From: Parcubacteria group bacterium GW2011_GWE2_39_37
GTDB lineage: Bacteria > Patescibacteriota > Patescibacteriia > Patescibacteriales > GWE2-39-37
Length of the DNA: 37,114 bases
Direction of reading: 5' to 3'
Assembly (NCBI GenBank): GCA_000995135.1
Contig: LBWY01000005.1
Span: 1 to 37,114 of the forward strand
Of the stretch, positions 17,039 through 27,069 are shown one piece after another. A program made the position numbers and the translations under genes. Within the stretch, counting starts at the first letter, position 1. Each line of letters starts with the position of its first letter. The notes beneath the pieces were generated by a model. It had not been told where the DNA came from. It worked only from the letters and a program-made list of their open reading frames with translations, and made no database searches.

Positions 17039-19645
17039 TTACACCCACGTCACGCTTGCCACATTATCGCCACCTTCTTTCAACCTCATCAAACGGACTC
17101 CCTGAGTATCACGGCCGAGCAATGGCACGGTCTTGAAAGGCAGCCTGATAACTTGGCCTTTTTCTGAAATTACTACTAAGTCCTTTTCATGCATCAACTC
17201 CTCGTTCAAGACATAAGCACTGACTAATTTCCCGGTTTTATCAGTTATCTTTGCCGTGATAATTCCAGAGCCGCCGCGGCCTTGCAATTTGAATAAGTTC
17301 AAAGCCGTTCTTTTACCGAAACCGTTTTCCATTATTGTTAACACCTGGTATTTTTTCATTTTCTCTTTATCAGTGCTTATTACGCCCATACCCACAACCG
17401 CATCTGCTTTTTTCAATCTGATGCCAAAGACTCCGGCCGCACCGCGACCCATATCTCGAACGTCAGTTTCGCTGAAACGGATGGCCTGTCCATTGGCAGT
17501 AATCAATTGGATATGATCATTGCCCGAAGTCGGCTTAGCCCAGATCAGTTTATCATCTTCTTTGATCTTAATCGCAATCAGACCGCTGCGGCGGACATTA
17601 TCAAAGGCATTGATCTCAACTTTTTTCACCAATCCTTTTTCGGTTGCAAAGAATAGGTATTTGCGATTGCCCAAACGATCCAGCGGCAGAACAGAAGTCA
17701 CTTTTTCATCTCCAGATAACTGCAAGAAGTTTACGATGGCATTCCCCTTGGCAGTTCTTGACGCGACCGGAATATCATAACCTTTCAATTGAAATACTCT
17801 ACCCTTGGTAGTGAAAAATAATACATCGGAATGCGTCATGATAGTAAACATGAATTCAACCATATCTTCCTCTTTTGTAGTAAGGCCGATTACCCCTTTG
17901 CCGCCTCTTCCTTGCACATGGAAAGTTTCAGGCGGAACACGCTTGATGTAACCATCTCTAGTCATTACCACCACCGCCTCTTCATTCGGAACCAAATCTT
18001 CTACTGAAAATTCTCCTACCGGTGAAGCAACTACCTTTGTTCTGCGCTCATCCCCGAACTTTTCCAGTAATTTATCGATTTCTTCTTTAATGATCGAACG
18101 GATTTTTGCTTGAGATTTCAATATTGCTTCAAGCTCTTTGATCAACTTCAAGATTTCTTTCAGCTCATTTTCTATTTTAAGTCTTTCCAGGTTAGCCAAG
18201 TTGGCTAATCTCATTTCCAAAATCGCAGTTGCCTGGCGTTCAGACAATTTAAATTTCTTGATCAAATTAACTTTTGCTACTTCTCTGTCTTTTGATTCCT
18301 TGATCGTTTTGATGACTGCATCAATATTATGCAAAGCGATCATCAAACCTTCCAAAATATGGGCACGATCTTTGGCCTTATCTAATTCATACTGTGTTCG
18401 ACGTCTGACTACCACTTCTCTATGCTTGATATATTCTTCTAAAACCATCTTCAAGGTCAAAACCCTCGGCTGGATTCCATCAATCAAGGCAAGCATGTTA
18501 ACGTGAAAGGTCTCTTGTAGCTGAGTCATCTTGTACAAAGCGTTCAGAATTTTTTTCGGATATGCTTCTTTTTTTAGATCTACCACGACACGAACACCTT
18601 CTCGATCAGATTCATCTCGAAGGTCTTTGATGCCTTCAAGTTTTTTTAATTTAACCAGGTCGGCGATTTTTTCAACTAAGTTTGCCTTGTTAACTTGATA
18701 AGGTATTTCAGTAATAACAATCTGGAACATACCAGTTTTTGTCTCTACGATTTCTGCCTTGCCTCGCATCACTATACCGCCTCTACCAGTAGCATAAGCC
18801 TGTAAAATATCTTGTTTGTTATAAATGATGCCACCAGTTGGAAAATCCGGACCGGTAATGAATTGCATTAATTCTTCAACAGTCGCTTCAGGATTATCAA
18901 TCAGGTGCTTTACACCATTGATCAGCTCAGTTAAATTTTGCGGAGGGATGTTGGTTGCCATACCTACGGCAATACCCATCGTTCCATTCATTAACAAGTT
19001 CGGCAGTTTGGCTGGTAAAACTCTCGGCTCTTTGTGTGAGCCGTCAAAGTTGGGAATGAAGTCAACCGTATCTTTATCTATATCAAAAAGCATTTCTTCG
19101 GCGATTGCTGATAATTTTGCTTCGGTATAACGCATAGCAGCCGCACTATCACCGTCCATTGAACCGAAGTTACCTTGACCGCGTACCAATTGATAACGTA
19201 AAGAAAAATCTTGCGCCATTCTGACCATTGAGTCATAAACAGCGGTATCGCCATGAGGATGATATTTACCCAAAACTTCACCGACTACAGTCGCAGATTT
19301 TCTGAATTTAACATTGGCGCGCAAGCCGATATTCCACATCGCATAAAGGATGCGTCGATGTACTGGCTTGAGGCCATCTCTTACGTCCGGCAAAGCACGA
19401 GAAACGATAACGCTCATCGCATAGTCCAGATAAGATTTACGCATCTCGTCTACGATCGGCTGCGGCTCCACCATGCCCCATTCTGTCATTGCTTTGTCAG
19501 GAATTGTTTGGTTAACCACGCTCTCAGAAGCTGTTTCCAGGCTTTCATCCTTAGCTTCAGTTTCCTCAATCGCTTTTTCTTTCTTTGGTTTTTTTATCTC
19601 TTCCGGCTTTTTATTCGCCGAAGCTTTATCTGTCTTTTTTGGCAT
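17039..19645 (-). CDS. gyrA: DNA gyrase subunit A
   Basis: The breakage-reunion subunit of gyrase, which introduces negative supercoils. The 868-aa protein begins with about 55 low-complexity Lys/Glu residues and then the canonical [20 protein letters not shown] start. The catalytic tyrosine is Y173 ([10 protein letters not shown]). The quinolone-determining region reads [10 protein letters not shown], with Thr at the position of E. coli Ser83 and Asp at Asp87. The C-terminal beta-pinwheel carries a GyrA-box-like QGRGGKG, supporting gyrase over topoisomerase IV. gyrB is not in the window. Confidence 0.96.
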   Translation of the reverse strand: MPKKTDKASANKKPEEIKKPKKEKAIEETEAKDESLETASESVVNQTIPDKAMTEWGMVEPQPIVDEMRKSYLDYAMSVIVSRALPDVRDGLKPVHRRILYAMWNIGLRANVKFRKSATVVGEVLGKYHPHGDTAVYDSMVRMAQDFSLRYQLVRGQGNFGSMDGDSAAAMRYTEAKLSAIAEEMLFDIDKDTVDFIPNFDGSHKEPRVLPAKLPNLLMNGTMGIAVGMATNIPPQNLTELINGVKHLIDNPEATVEELMQFITGPDFPTGGIIYNKQDILQAYATGRGGIVMRGKAEIVETKTGMFQIVITEIPYQVNKANLVEKIADLVKLKKLEGIKDLRDESDREGVRVVVDLKKEAYPKKILNALYKMTQLQETFHVNMLALIDGIQPRVLTLKMVLEEYIKHREVVVRRRTQYELDKAKDRAHILEGLMIALHNIDAVIKTIKESKDREVAKVNLIKKFKLSERQATAILEMRLANLANLERLKIENELKEILKLIKELEAILKSQAKIRSIIKEEIDKLLEKFGDERRTKVVASPVGEFSVEDLVPNEEAVVVMTRDGYIKRVPPETFHVQGRGGKGVIGLTTKEEDMVEFMFTIMTHSDVLFFTTKGRVFQLKGYDIPVASRTAKGNAIVNFLQLSGDEKVTSVLPLDRLGNRKYLFFATEKGLVKKVEINAFDNVRRSGLIAIKIKEDDKLIWAKPTSGNDHIQLITANGQAIRFSETDVRDMGRGAAGVFGIRLKKADAVVGMGVISTDKEKMKKYQVLTIMENGFGKRTALNLFKLQGRGGSGIITAKITDKTGKLVSAYVLNEELMHEKDLVVISEKGQVIRLPFKTVPLLGRDTQGVRLMRLKEGGDNVASVTWV

Positions 19646-19762
19646 ATGTCAGAATTAATAATTTATTTTATAAATTTTCTCCTATTTAATCCAACAGGAA
19701 GAATGTCGCCACATAGTGACTTTGGGGGAATATATATAATATTTAAAACACTATTGCAAAAA

Positions 19763-20503
19763 TTAATTTACGGGCAACATATTCTTATTACTGCTGCTAC
19801 CCAATCTATTTTCCAATTCTTTCAATTGCATCTTTAGCTGATTTATTTCTTCTGATGTGACTACAGGCTCTGATGAAGTTGAGCTATTCGCTGTATCGGG
19901 AAGAACTGTGGAGGGTGCTGTATTAGTGCTAGGAGCAATTTCCGAAGAAGAAGCAGTCTTCAAGCCATCATATTCATTCAAATTCTTATTTATCTCTTCC
20001 ATTGTCTTGTTAAAATTTTCTGTAATATCTTCAATATTTAATTGGCTCTTCGCTTCGGAGATCGGCTGTCTTTTAAACACCAGGCTGATATTGAACAGCC
20101 AAAAACCAAAAATCAAAATCATGAAAAAAGTTACACCCGACCACATGATAATTTTTTTATCATGATCGATTTTAACATAATCCATCGCTCTTTTTTTCTC
20201 GACAGCCTCCTCAGAGATTACCCAGCCCTTTACGTCTTCTGGTAATTTTTCCATTTCCAGCTCTTCTTGCTCTTGATTGATAGATTCTTCAACATAGTCC
20301 TTTTTTATCATATGTTTTTTTATTGAACTATCCTTTTTTTTCGATTCAGCTGGCTGATTCTTTTTGACTGGTTCTTTTTTGATTGGTTTTTTTGAATTAA
20401 CTGCAGCGACCTTCACGTTAATCTCCGTGCGCTTTGTTTTTTTGACTTCGTTATTCTTTTTATTTTCAATTTTTTTCCCCCTTTGCATAAAAATAATTTT
20501 CAA
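19763..20503 (-). CDS. Hypothetical single-pass membrane protein with coiled coil
   Basis: A 246-aa protein whose N-terminal half is very Lys/Glu-rich and probably disordered (residues 1-110). One membrane helix follows at about 120-140 (WSGVTFFMILIFGFWLFNIS). The outer part contains a short coiled coil (ITENFNKTMEEINKNLNEYD), a Ser/Thr/Pro linker, and a second coiled coil near the C-terminus (INQLKMQLKELENRL). An in-frame ATG five codons later (20488) is an alternative start. Function unknown; the layout suggests a membrane tether or scaffold. Confidence 0.75.
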   Translation of the reverse strand: MKIIFMQRGKKIENKKNNEVKKTKRTEINVKVAAVNSKKPIKKEPVKKNQPAESKKKDSSIKKHMIKKDYVEESINQEQEELEMEKLPEDVKGWVISEEAVEKKRAMDYVKIDHDKKIIMWSGVTFFMILIFGFWLFNISLVFKRQPISEAKSQLNIEDITENFNKTMEEINKNLNEYDGLKTASSSEIAPSTNTAPSTVLPDTANSSTSSEPVVTSEEINQLKMQLKELENRLGSSSNKNMLPVN

Positions 20504-20552
20504 TTCTAATTTTCAATTGAAATTTAATAGTTTTTATAAAAATTATACTCGT

Positions 20553-21197
20553 TTAGCAATTCAATATTACCAGCTCCATCTCATCCTGTGGCAGATCTCT
20601 TTTGCTAATTTTTAGTTTTTCTTCAGTTCGCGGTTTAACACCCAGTTCCTTGATAAATTTTTCTACTCCATCAATATCCTCTTTAAGGCCATCTACTTTG
20701 TAATGCATCGGGATTACTATTCTTGGTTCTATTTGACTTACTACCTCAACTGCTTTTTTTGCATCGATAGTATACTTTCCACCTACCGGAATCAATAGTA
20801 TGTCAACTCCTGCCAAGACTTCTAATTGTTTAGAATTTAGCGTGTGACCCAAATCTCCCAGATGCACTATTGTGATATCGTCCATGTCTATGCGGTAAGC
20901 CACCACGTTCCCTCTCTCCTTGCCTTCCTTGTCATCATGGAAAACTTCAACCCCCTCGATTGCAACATCTTTAATCTCGTACTCACCTGGAGCGTCTATG
21001 GTGTATGGATTGCCTTTTACTGATTCTAAATTGTTATGGTCTTTATGCCCATGAGAAACTGTCAAAATATTTGCCTCCATCTTGGGCATGCGTAAACCGA
21101 TTGAATTATCAAAAGGATCAGTAATCAAGGTAACAGCATCAGAGCCTGCTTTGTCTTGCATTTTAAAACACGATTGTCCCAACCAAGTAATATACAT
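20553..21197 (-). CDS. MBL-fold metallo-hydrolase (UlaG-like)
   Basis: A 214-aa metallo-beta-lactamase-fold protein. It begins MYITWLGQSCFKMQ, typical of the UlaG/YtkL-type subgroup, and carries the metal motif SHGHKDHNN (HxHxDH), further ligands in HLGDLGH, and the C-terminal histidine in IPMHYK. Members hydrolyse diverse ester, lactone or phosphodiester substrates, so specificity cannot be inferred. It stands alone on the minus strand. The 207-base spacer after it, towards the 236-aa gene, holds a weak TGTCCG/CGGACA hairpin at 21223-21248. Confidence 0.9.
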   Translation of the reverse strand: MYITWLGQSCFKMQDKAGSDAVTLITDPFDNSIGLRMPKMEANILTVSHGHKDHNNLESVKGNPYTIDAPGEYEIKDVAIEGVEVFHDDKEGKERGNVVAYRIDMDDITIVHLGDLGHTLNSKQLEVLAGVDILLIPVGGKYTIDAKKAVEVVSQIEPRIVIPMHYKVDGLKEDIDGVEKFIKELGVKPRTEEKLKISKRDLPQDEMELVILNC

Positions 21198-21404
21198 AAT
21201 AATTAGATAAAAAGATTAAAGCTGTCCGACTGCCTTGGCTAGCGGACAAAATTACTGTTTTATAAATGCCTAAAATTAGCTATAAAATAAATAGAGAATA
21301 TTTACTAAAAATGGCTTAATTTAAACAAATAATACTATCTCCATTGTACCGGAAATAGCATTATTAATCAAGAGGAATAAGCTGATTTTGCCCTAGTTTG
21401 TTAA

Positions 21405-22115
21405 TTATAAAGTGGCACTACTGAAGTCAAAGTTTTTTATGAAATTTTTTATTTTAGCAAGGTTTTCGTTGTTTATTTCCATGATTGGTTCTCCATTTTT
21501 CATGCCCTTCCTAGTGATATCATCCACGTGAAAATGATTCATTCCCGGTCCCACTACGCCAATCTTGCCGTCCTTAATAACAATATCTAGTTTACCTCTG
21601 CCATCGAAAGAAAAACCTTTCAAAATTGCCGAACCATTTGGCATCAACTCAACCGAGCCAGAGGTATTATCTTTGAAACCTAGAATTGTCTTAAAACTTT
21701 CCTTGCCCTGAGAACCATCGCTATGAAATATTTTTAGATACTCAATCTGTTGCTGGCTGGTAAAAGCTTGAGGAATGGTTTTATAGTGATCAATGAATTT
21801 ATCCATGTCGGATCCGGAAATAATATTGAACCCCGTCTTTTTCTCATACTCATTAAAAGTATTGATAAAATTCATCGCTCTGGCAGATTCAATTTTCCCC
21901 AAATAGTCATTAGAAGCTGGCGTAAGTGTTTTAATATGTTTTTCAAAAAACTCCGCAGCCAAACTACGGTCCTCTGGCGTCAGCTCAACTTGCTTGCCTT
22001 TAAATATTTTATCTAATTCGAAATTTATTGCATCTGCTGACAAATCTTGAACTGAATCTGTGGATTCATCTTCTTTTCTAATTTTTTTAAATTTTGATCT
22101 ATTTTTTCTAAACAT
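21405..22115 (-). CDS. Hypothetical protein downstream of ftsK
   Basis: A 236-aa soluble protein with a basic N-terminus (MFRKNRSKFKKIRKE). The helical middle contains LTPEDRSLAAEFFEKHIKTL, and the C-terminal half is beta-rich, with a SVELMPNGSAILKGFSFDGR stretch and a DIVIKDGKIGVVGPGMNHFH repeat-like strand pattern. It begins 8 bases after the ftsK stop, so it is almost surely on the same mRNA. No motif I recognise; the link to ftsK may only be positional. Confidence 0.75.
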   Translation of the reverse strand: MFRKNRSKFKKIRKEDESTDSVQDLSADAINFELDKIFKGKQVELTPEDRSLAAEFFEKHIKTLTPASNDYLGKIESARAMNFINTFNEYEKKTGFNIISGSDMDKFIDHYKTIPQAFTSQQQIEYLKIFHSDGSQGKESFKTILGFKDNTSGSVELMPNGSAILKGFSFDGRGKLDIVIKDGKIGVVGPGMNHFHVDDITRKGMKNGEPIMEINNENLAKIKNFIKNFDFSSATL

Positions 22116-22123
22116 AAATTAGT

Positions 22124-24730
22124 TTATCTAGAAAATAATTTATCAAAATCTTCATCATCCAGATTTCTGATGATTTTCTTTTCAGGTTGTTTTTTTTCTT
22201 TTTTGTCTTCACTGTAAACTTCATCCAATTCTGCTTTTTCCTCCTTCGCCAAAGCTTCGGGGAACGAGTCTTTAACTTTTTCTGAATCTGTCTGCTTTGA
22301 ACCAGTAGAACCTTTTGAAGAATCATATATGTCTTCCAGTAAATCATCTTCAGCTTCGATGTATTCTTCGGCTTCATCCTCCTGCGCTAAAACTTCGGAG
22401 GACGAGTCCTCTTCTTCGTCTGTTGCGTTCTCATCGTCTTCTGATTCCTCGCCTTCCTCGCCGAGGTAACTATCTGGTGCTACTGCTTCATCGCGATTAT
22501 GCACGCTGACGCCGCTTACGCCTTGGTCGACTATTGCTTCATATTGCTCACGGCTGATCATAATTTCCCTTGGCTTTGATCCATTGGCAGGACCAACTAC
22601 GCCTACTTCTTCCAACATATCGATTAGCTTAGCAGCTCTGGCATAGCCGATACTCATTCTTCTTTGCAGATAAGATGTTGAGGCTTTGCCTGAATTGATT
22701 ATTATTTCTTTTGCCTCTTCCAGAAGCTCATCGCCGCCATCACCACCGCCGCTACTGTCTAAACCATGGCCGCCCATGCCGGTAACTTTTTGTCGCTCGG
22801 TAATGCCCTCGATATAATTCGGCTCGCCTGCCTTTTCCTTGATATAGCCAAGAATATTTTTTATTTCTCGATCACTTAAAAATGCGCCTTGGATTCTTTT
22901 CGGTTTCGGCAATTCAGCAGTGGTGAATAACATATCTCCCTTGCCCAAAAGTTTTTCCGCGCCCATGGTGTCTAAGATAGTTTTAGAATCTACGCCGGAA
23001 TTTACAGAAAAAGCGACCCGAGCAGGCATATTGGCCTTGATCAAGCCAGTGATAATATCAACGCTAGGTCTCTGGGTAGCTAGGATCAAATGGATGCCGA
23101 CGGCACGAGCCATCTGCAAAAGGCGAATCAAGCTGCCTTCAATATCTTTACGCGCCAACAACATCAGGTCTGCTAGTTCGTCAATCACAAAAATGATATA
23201 GGGCATCTTTTCTTTGGCCACTTCATTATAATCTTTGATATTGCGTTTACGTTTTTCTTTCAATACATCGAATCTCCTATCCATTTCATTTAAACACCAT
23301 TTGAGCGCATTGATAGTTTTGGGCACATCTGTGATAACCGGAGTCAACAGATGAGGGATATCATTATAGCCGGTCAATTCGACGCGTTTTGGATCCACCA
23401 TGATAAAGCGCAGATCGTCGGGATTGTTTTGGTAAAGCAGACCGATGATCATAGCATTAAGACAAACCGATTTTCCAGAATTAGTGGCACCAGCCACCAG
23501 AAGATGAGGCATTCTGGTCAGGTCATACATCCAAGAACGACCGCTTACATCTTTGCCTAGAGCCAACATCAGATCGCTTTTGCGATTTTTAAAATCATCA
23601 GAAGCAAGTATTTCTCGCAAACCGACCATAGCAGCTGTTTGATTTGGTACTTCCACGCCAACCAAAGACTTGCCCGGGATCGGGGCCTCGATACGGATAG
23701 ACTGGGCGGCCAAAGCCAGTGCTAAATTGTTATTCAGGGTAGTGATTTTAGAAAGCTTGATACCGTCTGCCGGCTTGAAAGTATACTGGGTGACGGTCGG
23801 CCCGATGGCTACCTCACCCATTTCTGAAGGAATACCGAAATTTTCCAGAGTCCGTCTAATTATTTCTATATTATTTTTTATATCCCCACTGGTAGGCTTG
23901 CCTCCTTTGATAGTTAGTAAATCCAAAGGTAAGTCAATCACCAAGTTGCTCGGTTTCCACTCCTTTTCTTTAACAGGTTGTGGCTTTATTTTCTCTTTGA
24001 TAGTCTTGATGAAAGCTGGCTCATCTTTAATCGGCTCAACGCTAAAACTATTCTCTTCCGCATCCACCTCTTCTTCCTCCTCTTCTTTTACATCTTCATA
24101 GGAATCATCCTGCTGTTGAGCTGAAGTTTCTGTTCGAGAAAATAATTTGATCAAAATAAAATTAAAAGGATAAAAAATCTTAGCTAACACACTCTCTCTG
24201 CCAAACAAAGCAGAGATAGGTTTATTAAACATCAACATCAACGAAACGACTAGCAGGCCGAACAAGACGATCAAGGCAGCATAAAAACCCATCAACTTGA
24301 TGGATACGGACGCGAGCAATAAACCCATATAACCGCCTCCTTGCCCAAGCTCGATCACCTCTTGCCAGCGAGCCTGATCAATTGAAAGATGGAATATTGC
24401 ATGGATTGATAAAACGAATAAGAAAATTCCCAGATAAGTGGCACCCTTTACCCCTCTTTTTTCTTTGTGATAAAGCAAATAGCCGATTGCCAAAAAAATT
24501 ACTGGGAAAAACCATCTTCCCCAGCCGAATAGCAAGGTCAGGAGCTGATTGATATATCCCCCCAAAACTCCGGATAAATTAAAAAGGCTCAAGAGACTTA
24601 CTGCACCGAAAGCCAATACTGCTACTACAAAGATTCCGCGCTTGATTTCCGGGTCGATATCGAATTTAGGGATAGACACATAATCGAGCGGAGTTTTTAC
24701 CTGATATTTCTTATATTTTTTTCTTGCCAT
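22124..24730 (-). CDS. ftsK: DNA translocase FtsK/SpoIIIE family
   Basis: Hexameric DNA pump acting at the division septum in chromosome segregation. The 868-aa protein has N-terminal membrane helices (about 30-185) and an acidic linker. The RecA-like motor holds the P-loop GATNSGKSVCLNAM and the Walker B region IIFVIDELADLML. A gamma winged helix (LQRRMSIGYARAAKLIDMLE) recognises polar DNA sequences. Unusually, the gamma domain is not the end: about 120 more residues, dominated by Asp, Glu and Ser, form an acidic tail. Length otherwise fits the family. Confidence 0.96.
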   Translation of the reverse strand: MARKKYKKYQVKTPLDYVSIPKFDIDPEIKRGIFVVAVLAFGAVSLLSLFNLSGVLGGYINQLLTLLFGWGRWFFPVIFLAIGYLLYHKEKRGVKGATYLGIFLFVLSIHAIFHLSIDQARWQEVIELGQGGGYMGLLLASVSIKLMGFYAALIVLFGLLVVSLMLMFNKPISALFGRESVLAKIFYPFNFILIKLFSRTETSAQQQDDSYEDVKEEEEEEVDAEENSFSVEPIKDEPAFIKTIKEKIKPQPVKEKEWKPSNLVIDLPLDLLTIKGGKPTSGDIKNNIEIIRRTLENFGIPSEMGEVAIGPTVTQYTFKPADGIKLSKITTLNNNLALALAAQSIRIEAPIPGKSLVGVEVPNQTAAMVGLREILASDDFKNRKSDLMLALGKDVSGRSWMYDLTRMPHLLVAGATNSGKSVCLNAMIIGLLYQNNPDDLRFIMVDPKRVELTGYNDIPHLLTPVITDVPKTINALKWCLNEMDRRFDVLKEKRKRNIKDYNEVAKEKMPYIIFVIDELADLMLLARKDIEGSLIRLLQMARAVGIHLILATQRPSVDIITGLIKANMPARVAFSVNSGVDSKTILDTMGAEKLLGKGDMLFTTAELPKPKRIQGAFLSDREIKNILGYIKEKAGEPNYIEGITERQKVTGMGGHGLDSSGGGDGGDELLEEAKEIIINSGKASTSYLQRRMSIGYARAAKLIDMLEEVGVVGPANGSKPREIMISREQYEAIVDQGVSGVSVHNRDEAVAPDSYLGEEGEESEDDENATDEEEDSSSEVLAQEDEAEEYIEAEDDLLEDIYDSSKGSTGSKQTDSEKVKDSFPEALAKEEKAELDEVYSEDKKEKKQPEKKIIRNLDDEDFDKLFSR

Positions 24731-24856
24731 AGAGTAGATGGGAAATATTATACCGCCTGAGCTTGTTTCTCAGAGGAGTTGTGAATTATAAGCATAGCTT
24801 AGTATATTTTATCATACTTTAAAGACAATAAAAAGCTTTTAATCTCATTGCCTTTA

Positions 24857-24891
24857 AACAAAAAACACGTTGGCAATTAAGCCAACGTGTT
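24857..24891 (-). terminator. typA terminator
   Basis: An 11-bp stem AACACGTTGGC / GCCAACGTGTT (24864-24874 and 24881-24891) with loop AATTAA is followed on the minus strand by a U tract. It lies just after the typA stop. Confidence 0.85.
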
Positions 24892-24911
24892 AAATTTTAT
24901 TTGTTTTGAGT

Positions 24912-26723
24912 CTATTTCAATCCCATCTTTTTCTGTCTGCGGTCCTCATTTTCATCCAAAATCATTTTTCTGATCCTGATATTAACTGGCGTGATTTCTA
25001 CCAGTTCGTCATCGCCGATATATTCCAATGCATCTTCCAAGCCCATTTCTTTAGGCGCATTAAAATGCTCTGCTGGACCATCACCCTTAGAGCGCATGTT
25101 GGACAATTCTTTAGTTTTACAAACATTTACTCTTAAATCAGTCGCTCGAGAATGTTGGCCGATAACTTGCCCTTTATAAACCTGGATGGCCGGTCCGATA
25201 AAAAGCACACCGCGATCCTGGACATTGGTCAAGCCGTACAGATTTGAAACGCCTGTTTCATGTACCACTAATGATCCTTGATCACGATCACGCCAGTTAC
25301 CTGGATCTTCATCAAATTTTTCAAAAATCGTATTCATGATTCCCAGTCCTCTAGTATCAATCAAAAATTCACTGCGATATCCGAATAGGCCCCGGGTCGG
25401 GATAACAAATTCAAGAAACGCAGTGCCATTCTCCACTCTCATTTCCTGCATCTGGCCATTACGGCTGCCTAATTTTTGAATGACAATACCGGAAATCAAT
25501 TCTGGTACTTCCACAAAAATCCTTTCAAATGGAACTAATTTTTTGCCGTTTTCTTCCTTAACAATTACCTGGGGGCGAGATACTTGCAATTCGTAACCTT
25601 CACGTCTCATTCTTTCGATCAAAATTGCCAAGTGCAGTTCTCCGCGTCCAGAAACTGTCCAGCTAGTACCTTCAGCATTCGCAACCCGCAAAGCCATGTC
25701 TGTCTCTAATTCCTTTAACAACCTTTCTTGTATCTGACGAGAAGTAGAAAATTTTCCTTCTTTGCCGGCAAATGGCGAATCATTAATACTGAAAGTCATT
25801 TTGACCGTGGGCTCTTCTATTTTTAACAACGGCATAGCAATCGGATTTTCAACGTCTGCAATAGTTTCACCGATCGTCACATCAGCGATGCCGGACAACG
25901 CCACGATATCGCCTGCAAAAGCTTCTGTGGCTTCATATTTATCCAAGCCGGCAAAACTCATCAAAGAAACGATTCGACTTTTTTTCATCTGGCCGGTTCG
26001 ATTGATATGCATCACTTCTTGTCCTGCCTTGATCGTACCATTATAGATACGACCGATGGCTATCCTGCCCTTAAAATTATCTGCGCCGATGGTCGAGACC
26101 AACATCTGCAAAGGTTTATTCACGTCAACTTTCGGTTCTGGGATATATTTTTCTATCGCCTCAAATATCGGGAAAATATCTTTCATCGTATCGATATCTG
26201 GCTCCATGCCTGCTTTTCCATTTTTAGCAGAGGCATAAACCACTGGAAATTCAGCCGATTCATCATCTGCTCCCAGCTCGATAAATAGATCAAAAGTCTT
26301 ATTCAAAACATACTGCGGACGAGCATCCGGTTTGTCTATTTTATTTATAACTACAATGATCTTGTGCTTCATTTCCAACGCTTTTTTTAATACGAAGCGA
26401 GTTTGTGGCATCGGCCCTTCCTTGGCATCCACCAACAGAAGACAGCCATCCGCCATGGTTAAAACACGTTCAACTTCTCCACCGAAATCCGCGTGACCCG
26501 GCGTATCAATAATATTAACCTTGGCATCACCCCAAATTACCGAAGCATTTTTAGAGAAGATGGTAATCCCTCTTTCCTTTTCCAATTCATTGTTATCCAT
26601 GATCAAATCTGTGCTTTGGTTTTCTTTACTTAAAGTAGTTTTTGATTGGCGCAATAAAGCATCCACCAGCGTAGTCTTGCCGTGGTCAACGTGAGCGATG
26701 ATTGCAACGTTTCTGATGTTCAT
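24912..26723 (-). CDS. typA: Ribosome-associated GTPase TypA/BipA
   Basis: A translational GTPase involved in ribosome assembly and stress or cold adaptation. The 603-aa protein has G1 [10 protein letters not shown], the switch I region RGITI, G3 [13 protein letters not shown]4 NKID, and a SAK motif, followed by domains II, III and V and a C-terminal domain with the TypA phrase [20 protein letters not shown]. Length is typical. It is transcribed alone, with a terminator after it and another (26796-26817) before it. Confidence 0.97.
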   Translation of the reverse strand: MNIRNVAIIAHVDHGKTTLVDALLRQSKTTLSKENQSTDLIMDNNELEKERGITIFSKNASVIWGDAKVNIIDTPGHADFGGEVERVLTMADGCLLLVDAKEGPMPQTRFVLKKALEMKHKIIVVINKIDKPDARPQYVLNKTFDLFIELGADDESAEFPVVYASAKNGKAGMEPDIDTMKDIFPIFEAIEKYIPEPKVDVNKPLQMLVSTIGADNFKGRIAIGRIYNGTIKAGQEVMHINRTGQMKKSRIVSLMSFAGLDKYEATEAFAGDIVALSGIADVTIGETIADVENPIAMPLLKIEEPTVKMTFSINDSPFAGKEGKFSTSRQIQERLLKELETDMALRVANAEGTSWTVSGRGELHLAILIERMRREGYELQVSRPQVIVKEENGKKLVPFERIFVEVPELISGIVIQKLGSRNGQMQEMRVENGTAFLEFVIPTRGLFGYRSEFLIDTRGLGIMNTIFEKFDEDPGNWRDRDQGSLVVHETGVSNLYGLTNVQDRGVLFIGPAIQVYKGQVIGQHSRATDLRVNVCKTKELSNMRSKGDGPAEHFNAPKEMGLEDALEYIGDDELVEITPVNIRIRKMILDENEDRRQKKMGLK

Positions 26724-26795
26724 TTATTTAAAATTAGTTTAATTATTATTTTGACGCTTTATTATGTTCTAAATGTTACTGGTAAAGCGATAACT

Positions 26796-26817
26796 AAAAA
26801 AACTGCCAAGGTGGCAG
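26796..26817 (-). terminator. Terminator of the O-antigen-ligase gene group
   Basis: On the minus strand CTGCCA / TGGCAG (26812-26817 and 26803-26808) with a 3-nt loop is followed by seven U's (A's at 26796-26802). It closes the rightward group of genes whose last member is the 62-aa membrane protein. Confidence 0.8.
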
Positions 26818-26880
26818 AAGAATCATTCTTTCCAATGGTAATACTATAATTTAAAAATAGCTTTATGTCAAGATTAACTA

Positions 26881-27069
26881 CTATTGCCCCGTTTTCGTGC
26901 TCGCCGAAACATTTTCATGGCCAGGTAAACTAATAATGACAGCTTTTTTTATTTTATTTGAAATTATAAAAAAATCCAAAACCATTACCATAAGAATGGC
27001 TAAAATTATAACTGGAACTACTCTAAAAACATGGGAAGCCTTAATGGTTCCGATTTTTTTAATCATCAT
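26881..27069 (-). CDS. 62-aa single-pass membrane protein overlapping the O-antigen-ligase gene
   Basis: The start (ATGATG) overlaps the last codons and stop of the upstream gene, a layout typical of coupled translation. The peptide has a basic N-terminus, one hydrophobic helix at about 16-38 (RVVPVIILAILMVMVLDFFI), a basic stretch (KIKK), and a polar tail ending STKTGQ. An intrinsic terminator lies 64 bases downstream. An opposite-strand frame of similar length exists, so coding is not certain. Function unknown; it could assist the polytopic ligase. Confidence 0.55.
   Translation of the reverse strand: MMIKKIGTIKASHVFRVVPVIILAILMVMVLDFFIISNKIKKAVIISLPGHENVSASTKTGQ

Noticed and set aside
17436-17445. 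GyrA Thr at the E. coli Ser83 position as acquired quinolone resistance
   Set aside because: Thr is natural at this position in many bacteria; there is no wild-type reference here to call a mutation.
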